Part shown: piece by piece, positions 53,755-62,042 of the stretch
Numbering within the stretch: the first letter of the stretch is position 1
Layout of the letters: every line of letters starts with the position of its first letter
Source: Microbispora catharanthi
Lineage (GTDB): Bacteria; Actinomycetota; Actinomycetes; Streptosporangiales; Streptosporangiaceae
Reading direction: 5' to 3'
DNA: 64,000 nt
Assembly: GCF_006334915.2 (NCBI RefSeq)
Contig: NZ_VDMA02000006.1
Span: 124,001-188,000, forward strand
Notes under the pieces: generated by a model
Told to the model about the DNA's origin: nothing
What the model saw: the letters and a program-made list of their open reading frames with translations, nothing else
Databases searched by the model: none
Made by a program: the position numbers and the translations under genes

Positions 53755-54123
53755 TCACCGGGGGGTCTGCTGGTGGAAGGCGAGCTTCCAGCCATCCTGC
53801 CTGAGCACGTACAGGCTGCTCATCAGCGCCGAGTACGCGGGGCCGCCGTCCCGTTTGGCGACGACCCCATACGTCACCAGTCCGGTGTCGTCGGTGAGGC
53901 GTACCACGCGCGAGTCGTGGAGTTCGTAGGAGGTCCACGGCTGTCCAGCCATGGACTTCACGATCGCTGCTCGGTCGTCGAGCACCATGCCGCCCGGCAG
54001 AAGCATGACGACGGTACGGTCGAGGACCCGCTCGTAAAACGCGGCGGCGGCCTCGGGGGTGGAGGAAAGTGCCGCCCAGCCCTCCCTCTCCAAAGCGATC
54101 AGTTCGTCGTGTGTCCTTTCCAT
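53755..54123 (-). CDS. NTF2-like (DUF4440/SnoaL) protein
   Basis: A 122-residue single-domain protein of the SnoaL/DUF4440 fold: ELIALEREGWAALSS, AAAFYERVLDRTVVMLLPGG, DRAAIVKSMAG and the C-terminal SLYVLRQDGWKLAFHQQTP, which is diagnostic. The cone-shaped fold binds small ligands or acts as an isomerase or lyase, and the role here is unknown. The ATG at 54123 is used since upstream codons show no coding bias. AGAGGCCGG lies upstream. Confidence 0.82.
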   Translation of the reverse strand: MERTHDELIALEREGWAALSSTPEAAAAFYERVLDRTVVMLLPGGMVLDDRAAIVKSMAGQPWTSYELHDSRVVRLTDDTGLVTYGVVAKRDGGPAYSALMSSLYVLRQDGWKLAFHQQTPR

Positions 54124-54390
54124 GTCCGGCCTCTTCTCGTCGTCGTGAACGATGACACAAGGGCTGCTTTCCCGATCGCCGGCGAGCATGCGATTTCCGC
54201 GGAGGCCGGAGGGCGGCGCGCAGCAACTTGCTGCCCCATCCGTCGTGACGGCTGTCCTCGCGCACCCGGGCGGGGCGTGTGGCACCGGAGGGCCCGCGAG
54301 ATCGTGACCACCGCTCGACGGTCGGCCCTGCGGTGGGAGGAAACGCGGCGCTCACCTGGCGACAGGGTGCGAGAGGGCGCGGAATTCGGC
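54124..54390. other. Divergent intergenic region
   Basis: No gene is supported here. The stretch includes GGAAATCGCATGCTCGCCGGCGATCG-like half-palindromes near 54175-54195 and then the promoter described at 54391-54419. Confidence 0.35.
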
Positions 54391-54419
54391 TTGACCGCAT
54401 AACGATCACTGGGCATATT
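54391..54419 (+). promoter_or_regulatory. Sigma-70-type promoter giving a leaderless mRNA
   Basis: TTGACC (54391-54396) and CATATT (54414-54419) are separated by 17 bases. The ATG at 54427 is eight bases after the -10 box, so the transcript should start at or next to the start codon. No Shine-Dalgarno is present. Confidence 0.7.
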
Positions 54420-54426
54420 CGCCGAC

Positions 54427-55233
54427 ATGTCTGATGGGACCGAGCCGAGATCCTCCCGGTCACGACTTCTGTGGATCGCGGGTCCGCTCGTCGTCGCCGT
54501 ACTGATCGCCGCCGCCTGGGGGCTTCCCCGGCTGCTGGCCGGTCCGGCCGGGCCGCCTCAGGGGCCTCTCCCGCCGCCGCCCGGCCCCTGGCCCACGACC
54601 GGCACGTTCCAGGTGGGCTTCGATTCGGCGACCGAGGCCCAGAAGAAGGCCGTCGTCGCCGCGCTGGAGGCCCGCTCCGACGTACGCGAGGTCAGGTACC
54701 GCTCGGCCGAGCAGGACTGGAAGGAGTACCAGGAGTCCGGCAAGGTCACCTGGATCAGAGATGGCGGACCCGCGTTCAGCCGCGAAGACATGAGCGACAC
54801 CGTCCTCGGCGTCCTGCTCGACCGGTCGAAGTCCGACGAACTGTCCCGCGTGATCGAAGCACTGCCGGGTGTGGACGCCGTCTATTCCCAGGGCGACGGA
54901 TTCTGGTACGGCAAGGCGCACGTGACGCTGCGCCTGTGCCTGCGTAAGCCGATCGAGGGAACCGGCTGCCGCGAGCCCCTGACCACGGCACAGCAGGACG
55001 CAGTCGTCGAGGCCATCCGCGGCACGCCGGAGGTCGAGGCGTTCTACTTCGAGGATCCCGAGCACGCCACCAAGGACCTGCGGTCTCGCACCGACAGCGA
55101 CTTTACAGCTGAGGTGTCCTACTACCACCTGAAGCTCAAAGACCCCGACGACGTCCAGACTGTGATCGACCGCTTCCGCGGCATGAAAGGCCTTTGGCAG
55201 GCCCGGCCGGTCGAGCGCTGTCTGCTGTGCTGA
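54427..55233 (+). CDS. Membrane-anchored protein with FtsX-ectodomain-like modules
   Basis: A 268-residue protein with one N-terminal membrane helix (LLWIAGPLVVAVLIAAAWGL) and a Pro-rich linker. Outside, a segment with TEAQKKAVVAALEARSDVRE and another with TAQQDAVVEAIRGTPEVEAF resemble the extracellular domain of the division protein FtsX, present twice. The FtsX membrane core is absent. Cys residues occur in LRLCLRKP, GCREP and CLLC. FtsX ectodomains bind cell-wall hydrolases, so this may be a stand-alone decoy or adaptor; that is inference. Leaderless start. Confidence 0.7.
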   Translation: MSDGTEPRSSRSRLLWIAGPLVVAVLIAAAWGLPRLLAGPAGPPQGPLPPPPGPWPTTGTFQVGFDSATEAQKKAVVAALEARSDVREVRYRSAEQDWKEYQESGKVTWIRDGGPAFSREDMSDTVLGVLLDRSKSDELSRVIEALPGVDAVYSQGDGFWYGKAHVTLRLCLRKPIEGTGCREPLTTAQQDAVVEAIRGTPEVEAFYFEDPEHATKDLRSRTDSDFTAEVSYYHLKLKDPDDVQTVIDRFRGMKGLWQARPVERCLLC

Positions 55234-55409
55234 AGCAGGGCCGTGCCGGGCACCGCGTTTCCTCGGGCAGCTCGGAGATCCGCCACCTATGCGCGAAGGC
55301 ATGAAACGCACCCAGGTCAAGGCCTGCCCTCGTCGCCGCTGGACCTCGCCAGGAGAACATCGAGGCTCGCTTGCCGGTGAGGCGGGGTGATCAGTTCTGT
55401 GGCGGATAG

Positions 55410-55571
55410 CTATGGCCATTCGAGGCGAACAAGGTGGCTCTCACGCTGCTCCTCCAGGACGACGTAAGTGGCTAGGCCTCGTTCACCGAAGGGGTGGGTG
55501 AGCATTTCGATCTCGGCTTGGGCACGAAGTCGTGCGGCTGCGCTGTCATGTCCTGCTCCCTTCCTGCTCAT
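55410..55571 (-). CDS. Small ORF of unknown function
   Basis: A 53-codon minus-strand frame (MSRKGAGHDSAAARLRAQAE, then IEMLTHPFGERGLATYVVLE and EQRESHLVRLEWP). The G/C content is about 58 percent, well below the window. No Shine-Dalgarno precedes the ATG, and a second short frame (MTAQPHDFVPKPRSK) overlaps it with a GGGAGCAGGAC upstream. It may be a foreign remnant. Not recognised. Confidence 0.3.
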   Translation of the reverse strand: MSRKGAGHDSAAARLRAQAEIEMLTHPFGERGLATYVVLEEQRESHLVRLEWP

Positions 55572-55582
55572 GGAGACTACAG

Positions 55583-55637
55583 AGGAGGGGTGACATCCTC
55601 GGCGTTCCAGGGCTTCAGAGCCCACCCAGGTCGCAGC
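55583..55637 (-). mobile_element. Possible solo end of an IS200/IS605-family element
   Basis: On the minus strand GGGTGGGCTCTGAAGCCCTG is followed by GAACGCCGAGGATGTCACCC. GAGGATGTCAC after a short hairpin is the usual right end of TnpB-carrying IS200/IS605 elements. No transposase frame remains next to it. The local drop in G/C supports foreign origin. Confidence 0.35.
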
Positions 55638-55649
55638 TTCGGTAATGGG

Positions 55650-55679
55650 GAGCCGCCGCGCCGGGTGGCGCGGCGGCTC
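55650..55679. terminator. Terminator hairpin after fadB
   Basis: GAGCCGCCGCGCC (55650-55662) and GGCGCGGCGGCTC (55667-55679) form a 13-bp stem with the loop GGGT. It is downstream of the minus-strand fadBA operon. The stretch from 55680 to 55846 holds GC-rich repeats (GGGGCCCC) and no gene that I can support. Confidence 0.65.
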
Positions 55680-55846
55680 GGATCGGGGCCCCTGTGGTGC
55701 GGGGCCCCGCTGTTCCGCGCGGCCCTGCGGATGGAGGGCCTGGTGGGTCCGCGGTCTCGTGGTTCGCGGGTCCGTGGCGGAAGGATCAGGCGGGCCGCCC
55801 GGCGCGGGGCGTGTCAGCTCGGGCCGGGCGGCTCGTGCAGGAGAAC

Positions 55847-57952
55847 TCAGGCCGGTACGGAGGCGACGCCGGGCTCCAGGAAGCGGGAACCGGTGACCTC
55901 CTCGGAGATGCCCGTCCGGTCGAGGTAGGGCGTGATGCCGCCGGTGTGGAACGGCCAGCCCGCACCGAGGATCATGCACAGGTCGATGTCCTGCGGGGCC
56001 GAGACCACGCCCTCGTCGAGCATGAGCCTGATCTCCTGGGCGAGGGCCCGGAGCGCGCGCAGCCGCACATCGTCCGCCGTCGAGGGGGACGAGCCGCCCT
56101 CGAACAGCGCCCGCACCTCCGGGTCGATCTGGAAGTCCGGGCCGTAGAGGCCCGGCTTGCCCGCCGCGACCAGCTTGGCGAGGTTCTCCGAGACGCCGAA
56201 CCGGTCCGGGAACGCCGCGTGCATCGTCTCGGCGACGTGCAGCGCGACGGCCGGGCCGACGAGCTGGAGCAGCGCGAACGGCGTCATCGGCAGGCCGAGC
56301 GAGTCGAGCGCGTGGTCGGCGACCTCCAGCGGGGTGCCCTCGTCGGCCGCCGCCGTGACCTCGCCCATGAACCTCGTCAGCAGCCGGTTGACGACGAAGG
56401 CAGGCGCGTCCTTGACCAGCACGCACGACTTCTTCAGCGTCTTGCCGACCGCGAAGGCCGTGGCCAGCGTCGCGTCGTCGGTGGCGGCGCCCCGGACGAT
56501 CTCCAGCAGCGGCAGCACCGCGACCGGGTTGAAGAAGTGGAAGCCCACCACCCGCCCCGGGTGCCGCAGGCCGGCCGCCATGTCGGTGACCGACAGCGAG
56601 GAGGTGTTGGTGGCGAGCACGCAGGTCTCGGAGACGACCTCCTCCACCTCGGCGAAGACCTTCTGCTTCACGCCGAGGTCCTCGAACACCGCCTCGATCA
56701 CGAAGTCGGCGTCGGCGAAGGCGTCCTTGGTCAGCGACCCCGTCACCAGGCCCTTCAGCCGGTTGGCCTGGTCGGCGGAGATCCGGCCCTTGCCCAGCAG
56801 CTTGTCGACCTCGGCGTGCACGTAGCCGACGCCCTTGTCGAGCCGGGCCTGGTCGAGGTCGGTCAGCACGACCGGGACCTCCAGGCGGCGGGCGAACAGC
56901 AGCGCGAGCTGCGAGGCCATCAGCCCGGCGCCCACGACGCCGACCTTGGTGACCGGGCGGGCGAGCGACCTGTCCGGCGCGCCGGCCGGTCGCTTGGCCC
57001 GGCGCTGCACCAGGTCGAAGGCGTACAGCCCGGCCCGCAACTCGTCGCTCATGAGCAGGTCGGCCAGCGCCTCGTCCTCCGCGGCGAAGCCCTCGTCGCG
57101 CGACGCCGTACGGGCCAGGGCCATGAGATCGAGCGCCCGGTAGGGCGCGGGGGAGGCCCCGCGCAGCTTGAGATCCACGAGGGTCCTGGCCTGGTCGATC
57201 ACCGGCGCCCAGTCCGCGGCGGTGTGGTCGGCCCGCTCGACGGTCACCTCGCCGCGCAGCACCTGGGCCGCCCACCGCAGCGACTCCTCGACGAAGTCGG
57301 CCGGCTCGAACATCGCGTCGGCGATCCCGAGGGCGAACGCGTCGCGGCCCTTGATCATGCGGTTCTGCGACAGCGGGTTCTCGACGATCAGCTTCAGCGC
57401 CTTCTCCGGGCCGATCAGGCGGGGGAGGAGCTGGGTGCCGCCCCATCCGGGCACCAGACCGAGGAAGCACTCCGGCGTCGCGACGGCCGGGACGCCCGAC
57501 GACACGGTGCGGTAGGTGCAGTGCAGGGCGATCTCCAGCCCGCCGCCCATCGCCGCGCCGTTGACGAACGCGAACGACGGCACGCCCAGCTCGCCGAGGC
57601 GGCGGAACACGTGGTGCCCGAGCTGTCCGATGGCCAGCGCCTCCTCGCGGGAGGACACCGCCGCCGCGCCCTTGAGGTCGGCCCCGACGGCGAAGATGAA
57701 CGGCTTGCCGACGACGCCGACGGCCGCGAGGTCGGAGCGTGCGGCGATCGCGTCGAGCGCGCCGTTCAGCGCGAGCAGGCCGTGCGGGCCGAAGGTGTTG
57801 GGCTTGGTGTGGTCGAGGCCGTTGTCGAGCGTGATCAGGGCCATCGTGCCCGCGCCGTACGGAAGCTCGACGTCGCGCACGAGCGCCTTGGTGACGACCT
57901 CGTCGGCGTTCTTGCCCTCCAGGAGGGCCTTCCAGGTCTCGATCGTGCTCAT
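55847..57952 (-). CDS. fadB: Fatty-acid oxidation multifunctional enzyme (FadB/FadJ type)
   Basis: A 701-residue enzyme. The enoyl-CoA hydratase part covers about residues 1-200, with NGAAMGGGLEIALHC and ATPECFLGLVPGWGGTQ keeping both catalytic Glu residues. The 3-hydroxyacyl-CoA dehydrogenase part starts at KVGVVGAGLMASQLALLFAR (NAD-binding) with FHFFNPVAVLPLLEIV, and has two C-terminal domains. It hydrates enoyl-CoA and oxidises the 3-hydroxyacyl-CoA in beta-oxidation. The ATG at 57952 overlaps the thiolase stop (ATGA). Confidence 0.93.
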   Translation of the reverse strand: MSTIETWKALLEGKNADEVVTKALVRDVELPYGAGTMALITLDNGLDHTKPNTFGPHGLLALNGALDAIAARSDLAAVGVVGKPFIFAVGADLKGAAAVSSREEALAIGQLGHHVFRRLGELGVPSFAFVNGAAMGGGLEIALHCTYRTVSSGVPAVATPECFLGLVPGWGGTQLLPRLIGPEKALKLIVENPLSQNRMIKGRDAFALGIADAMFEPADFVEESLRWAAQVLRGEVTVERADHTAADWAPVIDQARTLVDLKLRGASPAPYRALDLMALARTASRDEGFAAEDEALADLLMSDELRAGLYAFDLVQRRAKRPAGAPDRSLARPVTKVGVVGAGLMASQLALLFARRLEVPVVLTDLDQARLDKGVGYVHAEVDKLLGKGRISADQANRLKGLVTGSLTKDAFADADFVIEAVFEDLGVKQKVFAEVEEVVSETCVLATNTSSLSVTDMAAGLRHPGRVVGFHFFNPVAVLPLLEIVRGAATDDATLATAFAVGKTLKKSCVLVKDAPAFVVNRLLTRFMGEVTAAADEGTPLEVADHALDSLGLPMTPFALLQLVGPAVALHVAETMHAAFPDRFGVSENLAKLVAAGKPGLYGPDFQIDPEVRALFEGGSSPSTADDVRLRALRALAQEIRLMLDEGVVSAPQDIDLCMILGAGWPFHTGGITPYLDRTGISEEVTGSRFLEPGVASVPA

Positions 57953-59133
57953 GCGAGGTTCTCCCAGATGACCGTGCCGCCCATGCCCATGCCGACGCAC
58001 ATCGTGGTGATCCCGTAGCGGACGTCGGGACGCTCGGCGAACGCGCGCGAGAGCTGGATCATCAGCCGGACGCCCGACGACGCGAGCGGGTGGCCGAACG
58101 CGATCGCGCCGCCGTACGGGTTGACGCGCGGATCGTCGTCGGCGATGCCGAAGTGCTCGAGGAAGGCCAGCACCTGTACGGCGAACGCCTCGTTGATCTC
58201 GAACAGGCCGATGTCGTCGACGGACAGCCCGGCCAGGCGCAGCGCGCGCTCGGTGGAGGGGATCGGGCCGATGCCCATCACCTCGGGGTCCACACCCGCG
58301 AAAGCGTAGGACACGAGCCGCATGCGCGGGGTCAGGCCCAGCTCCCCGGCCACGTCCTCGGCGGCCACGATGCAGCCGGTCGCGCCGTCGTTGATGCCGG
58401 AGGCGTTGCCCGCCGTGACCCGCCCGTGCGCGCGGAACGGCGTCTTGAGCGTGCGCAGGCCCTCCAGCGTCGTGCCGGGGCGCGGCGCCTCGTCCACGGT
58501 GGCCAGGCCCCAGCCCTCGGCGGCCTTGCGGGCGGCCACCGGCACCAGGTCGCGCTGGATCCTGCCGTCGGCGTACGCCTTGGCGACCTTCTCCTGGGAG
58601 GCGACGGCGAAGGCGTCGGCGCGCTCCTTGGTGATGGACGGGTAGCGGTCGTGCAGGTTCTCCGCGGTCATGCCCATGACCAGCGCCGAGCCGTCCACGA
58701 GCTGCTCGGACAGGAACCGGGGGTTGGGGTCCACCCCCTCGCCCATGGGGTGGCGCCCCATGTGCTCGACGCCGCCGGCGATGGCCACGTCGTACGCGCC
58801 GAAGGAGATGCCGCCCGCCACCGTGGTGACGGCGGTCATCGCGCCGGCGCACATGCGGTCGACGGCGTAGCCGGGGACCGACTTCGGCAGGCCGGCGAGC
58901 ACCGCCGCGGACCTGCCGATGGTCAGGCCCTGGTCGCCGATCTGGGTGGTGGCCGCGATGGCCACCTCGTCCACCCGCTCCGGCGGGAGGCCGGGGTTGC
59001 GCCGCATCAGCTCGCGGATGACGCGGACTACCAGGTCGTCGGCACGCGTCTCGGCGTACAGGCCCTTCGGGCCCGACTTGCCGAAAGGCGTCCGAACGCC
59101 GTCGACGAAGACGACTTCACGGGACGCAGGCAC
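57949..59133 (-). CDS. fadA: Acetyl-CoA C-acyltransferase (thiolase, FadA)
   Basis: A 394-residue thiolase, full length. The nucleophile Cys is in VDRMCAGAMTAV, the His in GGAIAFGHPLASSGVR and the second Cys in TTMCVGMGMGG. It removes acetyl-CoA from 3-ketoacyl-CoA, the last step of the beta-oxidation cycle carried out with the downstream fadB product. GTG start at 59133. The upstream region has two TACTkGTCrGTA palindromes, likely sites for a TetR or FadR regulator. Confidence 0.95.
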   Translation of the reverse strand: MPASREVVFVDGVRTPFGKSGPKGLYAETRADDLVVRVIRELMRRNPGLPPERVDEVAIAATTQIGDQGLTIGRSAAVLAGLPKSVPGYAVDRMCAGAMTAVTTVAGGISFGAYDVAIAGGVEHMGRHPMGEGVDPNPRFLSEQLVDGSALVMGMTAENLHDRYPSITKERADAFAVASQEKVAKAYADGRIQRDLVPVAARKAAEGWGLATVDEAPRPGTTLEGLRTLKTPFRAHGRVTAGNASGINDGATGCIVAAEDVAGELGLTPRMRLVSYAFAGVDPEVMGIGPIPSTERALRLAGLSVDDIGLFEINEAFAVQVLAFLEHFGIADDDPRVNPYGGAIAFGHPLASSGVRLMIQLSRAFAERPDVRYGITTMCVGMGMGGTVIWENLA

Positions 59134-59144
59134 GGGTTCGCTCC

Positions 59145-59186
59145 TACTTGTCGGTAGCTTCCGGCCCCCTATGCTACTGGTCAGTA
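59145..59186. promoter_or_regulatory. Twin operators upstream of fadAB
   Basis: TACTTGTCGGTA (59145-59156) and TACTGGTCAGTA (59175-59186) are related near-palindromes 30 bp apart, just before the fadA start. Similar ACCGGT/TACTGACCAGTA-type sites are used by TetR regulators of lipid genes. The regulator is not in the window. Confidence 0.65.
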
Positions 59187-59304
59187 ACCGGTCCCGGGAT
59201 CGGCGGGTCCGCCGCGCCTGTGAATGATCGTTAACCGGTCGGAAACTGGCAGGAATCAGCGCATGCCGCCAGTGGCGATCTCATTCGGGATGCAACCCCT
59301 CAAA

Positions 59305-59349
59305 CCCCAAGAATCCCTCCTGTAGCTCTCGTGGGCGGCTTTCTTGGGG
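59305..59349 (+). promoter_or_regulatory. Leader hairpin before the secreted hydrolase
   Basis: CCCCAAGAA (59305-59313) and TTCTTGGGG (59341-59349) are perfect 9-bp complements around a 27-base loop, ending 22 bases before the ATG at 59372. The stem could occlude or stabilise the 5' UTR. No nearer Shine-Dalgarno than AAAGGA is seen. Confidence 0.5.
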
Positions 59350-59371
59350 CATTGCACTCGAAAAGGAACCA

Positions 59372-61786
59372 ATGCGCTCTCCTGTGCGCGCCTGGGCCAA
59401 GGCGCTCGCCGCGGCCGTCACGGCCGCGACCCTGTCCACCTCCCTCCTCACGGGATCCGCGCACGCCGCGCCGCCCGGCTCACCCGGCGAGGACGGCACC
59501 TGGACCGTCGAGCCCGTCGGCGGCGGCCACCGTGTCACCCTCCACCTGAACAAGCCGCTGCCGGTCCGCGACGCCGTCCCCGAACTCGCGGCGGACGGCC
59601 GGTCGCTCGGCCCGGCCGAGGAGTCACCGGACGGCATGACGCTGACCGTCGTCACCCCCGACCCCTCCGTCGCCACGGCGTCGTCCGTCGACGTGGCCTG
59701 GAACGGCGAGGTGCCCGAGGCCGCCGCGGCGGCCGCCGGCAAGGCCGCGCCCACGCCCGCCGACCCGCCCGCCAAGACGCACGGCAGGCCGGCTCCCGCG
59801 CCCGTCGACCCCGCCGCGCCCGGTCCGTACGCCGTGACCCACGACGAGTACGACCTCGGCGACACCGCCATCACCCTGGAGGGGCTCGGCGGCCGTCAGG
59901 CCGAGATCCGGGCGAAGGTCTACCTGCCGGAAGGCGCCCGCGGCAGGCGCCCGCTGGTCGTCTTCCTGCACGGCCGCCACTCGGCCTGCTACGACCCCAC
60001 GGCCTGGACGACGTCCAACACCCAGTGGCCCTGTCCGGCGGGGCAGCGGCCCATCGCCAGCTACCAGGGCTACGACGGCCCCGCCGACGTGCTCGCCGGC
60101 CACGGATACGTCGTCGTGTCGGTCAGCGCCGACGGCGTCAACGCCGCCGACAACCCCTACAGCGAGGACCGGGGCGCGCTGGCCCGGGGCGAGGTCGTCA
60201 TGCGGCACCTCGACCTGCTCGCCGACGCCGACGAGGGCGTGGGCGACGCGAAGCTGGTGAGCCTGTTCAAGGGCCGCCTCGACATGTCCGACGTCGGCCT
60301 GATGGGCCACTCGCGCGGAGGCGAGGGCGTCGTCAAGGCCGCGCTGATGAACGCGGGCAGGGCCAGGCCGTACGGCATCAGGGCGGTGCTCCCGCTCGCC
60401 CCGACGGACTTCGCGCGGGCGACCCTGCCCGGCACGCCGATGGCCGTCATCCTGCCGTACTGCGACGGGGACGTCTCCAACCAGCAGGGCCAGCACTTCT
60501 ACGACGACTCCCGGTACGCCGTGGACGGCGACCCGGCCTTCCGCTCCTCGCTGATGGTCATGGGCGCCGACCACAACTTCTTCAACACCGAGTGGACGCC
60601 GGGCGTGGCGCACGCGCCCGCGTCCGACGACTGGTCGAACCGCAACGATCCCGTCTGCGGCGGCGCCGCGCCGTCGCGGCTGACCGCCGCCGAGCAGTAC
60701 GCCGTCGGCACCGCGTACATCGCGGGGTTCTTCCGCCTGGTCCAGGGCGGCGAGCAGGGCCTGCTGCCGCTGTTCGACGGCAGCGGCGGCACCCCCGCCT
60801 CCGCCGGGCGGGCCCTCGTGCACGCGGTCGCCCAGGCGCCCGCGGGCAAGCGCCTCGACGTGGCCTCCTTCGCGTCGCTCGCGCCGTCCGCGCGGGTCTC
60901 CGGCTCGGCCGCCGCGGTCGTCTGCGCCGGGATGCTCGACCGCTCGCCGCAGAGCCGCCTGCCGTCCTGCGCCTCCACGCTGACCACCGCGCAGGCGCCG
61001 TCCTGGACGCCCGCGACGTACGCGAACAACGTCGCCTCGACACCGGTGCTGCGGTTCTCCTGGAGCGACCCCACGGGCACGGTGACGGTGCCGCTGGACA
61101 CGCCGGACCAGAACGTCTCCCGCTACGACGCGCTCACCTTCCGCGCGGCGAGGGACGAGACGGCGACCGGCGACGTGGACCTCGCGGTCGAGATCGTCGA
61201 CAGGCGCGGCGCGTCCCGCACGGTCAAGGTGTCCGAGGTCGGCGACGCGCTCACGGCGTTCCCCGGCGCGTCCTCGCCGCTGCCCAAGACCTGGCTGCGC
61301 ACGGTCCGCGTCCCGCTGAGCTCGCTCACCGGCGTCAAACCGCAGCAGATCAGCGAGATCCGGATCTCGGGTGCGAGCCGGAAGGGCGCGGTCTACCTCG
61401 CGGATCTCGCGTTCACCGCGACGGCGGCGGGTGAGGTCTCCACCGACAGGCTGCCGCAGGTGTCGGTGGAGGGCGCCACGGTGGGCGAGGGCGACGGGCC
61501 GGGCACGGCCACGATGACGGTGCGGCTGTCGGAGAAGAGCGCCACGCCGGTGACGGTCCAGATCCAGACGATCGCGACCGGGGCCGCCCCGGTGATCGCC
61601 TCGGCGGCGCAGGAGGTCGTCATCCCGGCCGGGTCCCTGGAGGCGTCCTTCCGGGTGCCCGTCAACGGCGACACCGCGGTGGCGTCCGCGCCGCAGTCCT
61701 ACCAGGTGGTCGCCTCGGTGCCGGTCAACGCGACGATCGGCGGCGGCTTCGCCCGGCTCGTCGTCGTCGACGACGACGCGAGCTGA
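59372..61786 (+). CDS. Secreted alpha/beta hydrolase with Calx-beta-like domain
   Basis: An 804-residue exported protein. The signal peptide (AKALAAAVTAATLSTSLLTG) ends near SAHAAP. The hydrolase core spans about residues 170-500: LVVFLHGRHSACYDP, GLMGHSRGGEGV (Ser nucleophile), then PYCDGDV (acid) and MVMGADHNFFN (His). A jellyroll-like part follows (about 520-680), and the last 110 residues (VSVEGATVGEGDGPGTATMT, VRLSEKSATPVTVQ) look like a Calx-beta domain. The substrate is unknown. AAAGGA precedes the ATG. Confidence 0.85.
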   Translation: MRSPVRAWAKALAAAVTAATLSTSLLTGSAHAAPPGSPGEDGTWTVEPVGGGHRVTLHLNKPLPVRDAVPELAADGRSLGPAEESPDGMTLTVVTPDPSVATASSVDVAWNGEVPEAAAAAAGKAAPTPADPPAKTHGRPAPAPVDPAAPGPYAVTHDEYDLGDTAITLEGLGGRQAEIRAKVYLPEGARGRRPLVVFLHGRHSACYDPTAWTTSNTQWPCPAGQRPIASYQGYDGPADVLAGHGYVVVSVSADGVNAADNPYSEDRGALARGEVVMRHLDLLADADEGVGDAKLVSLFKGRLDMSDVGLMGHSRGGEGVVKAALMNAGRARPYGIRAVLPLAPTDFARATLPGTPMAVILPYCDGDVSNQQGQHFYDDSRYAVDGDPAFRSSLMVMGADHNFFNTEWTPGVAHAPASDDWSNRNDPVCGGAAPSRLTAAEQYAVGTAYIAGFFRLVQGGEQGLLPLFDGSGGTPASAGRALVHAVAQAPAGKRLDVASFASLAPSARVSGSAAAVVCAGMLDRSPQSRLPSCASTLTTAQAPSWTPATYANNVASTPVLRFSWSDPTGTVTVPLDTPDQNVSRYDALTFRAARDETATGDVDLAVEIVDRRGASRTVKVSEVGDALTAFPGASSPLPKTWLRTVRVPLSSLTGVKPQQISEIRISGASRKGAVYLADLAFTATAAGEVSTDRLPQVSVEGATVGEGDGPGTATMTVRLSEKSATPVTVQIQTIATGAAPVIASAAQEVVIPAGSLEASFRVPVNGDTAVASAPQSYQVVASVPVNATIGGGFARLVVVDDDAS

Positions 61787-61844
61787 GTGAACAGGCTCCC
61801 GGGGCGCGCCGGCGACGGCCGCGCATCCGGGAGCCGCCACGTGC

Positions 61845-62009
61845 TCACGCCGGTTCGAGGAACTCCAGGCGGTTGCCGACGTTGTCGTGGGCGTAGAAGC
61901 GGCGGTGGCCGATCTCGGTCATCCCGAGCACGCCCACGTAGAAGGCGCGGCAGTCGTCCTCCGCTCCGGGCGGAACGGCGAGCTGGACGTGGTGCGGGCG
62001 GTAGCCCAA
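61845..62009 (-). pseudogene. VOC-family protein with a large internal deletion
   Basis: A 54-codon frame joins the typical beginning of a VOC/glyoxalase protein (GYRPHHVQLAVPPGAEDDCR, AFYVGVLGMTEI) directly to its typical end (GHRRFYAHDNVGNRLEFLEP). Intact members have about 60 more residues between these parts, including the middle metal ligand. The TTG start has GGGAGG upstream. The frame is still open, so a short product may be made, but it cannot form the normal fold. Confidence 0.75.
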
Positions 62010-62042
62010 GGGGGACCTCCCGTCCGGCCGTCGCCCCGCATG

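Noticed and set aside
32112-59302. TGCAACCCCT motif shared upstream of dxs and the hydrolase gene at 59372
   Set aside because: Only two copies of about ten bases with different distances to the start codons; this can arise by chance, so I did not call it an element.
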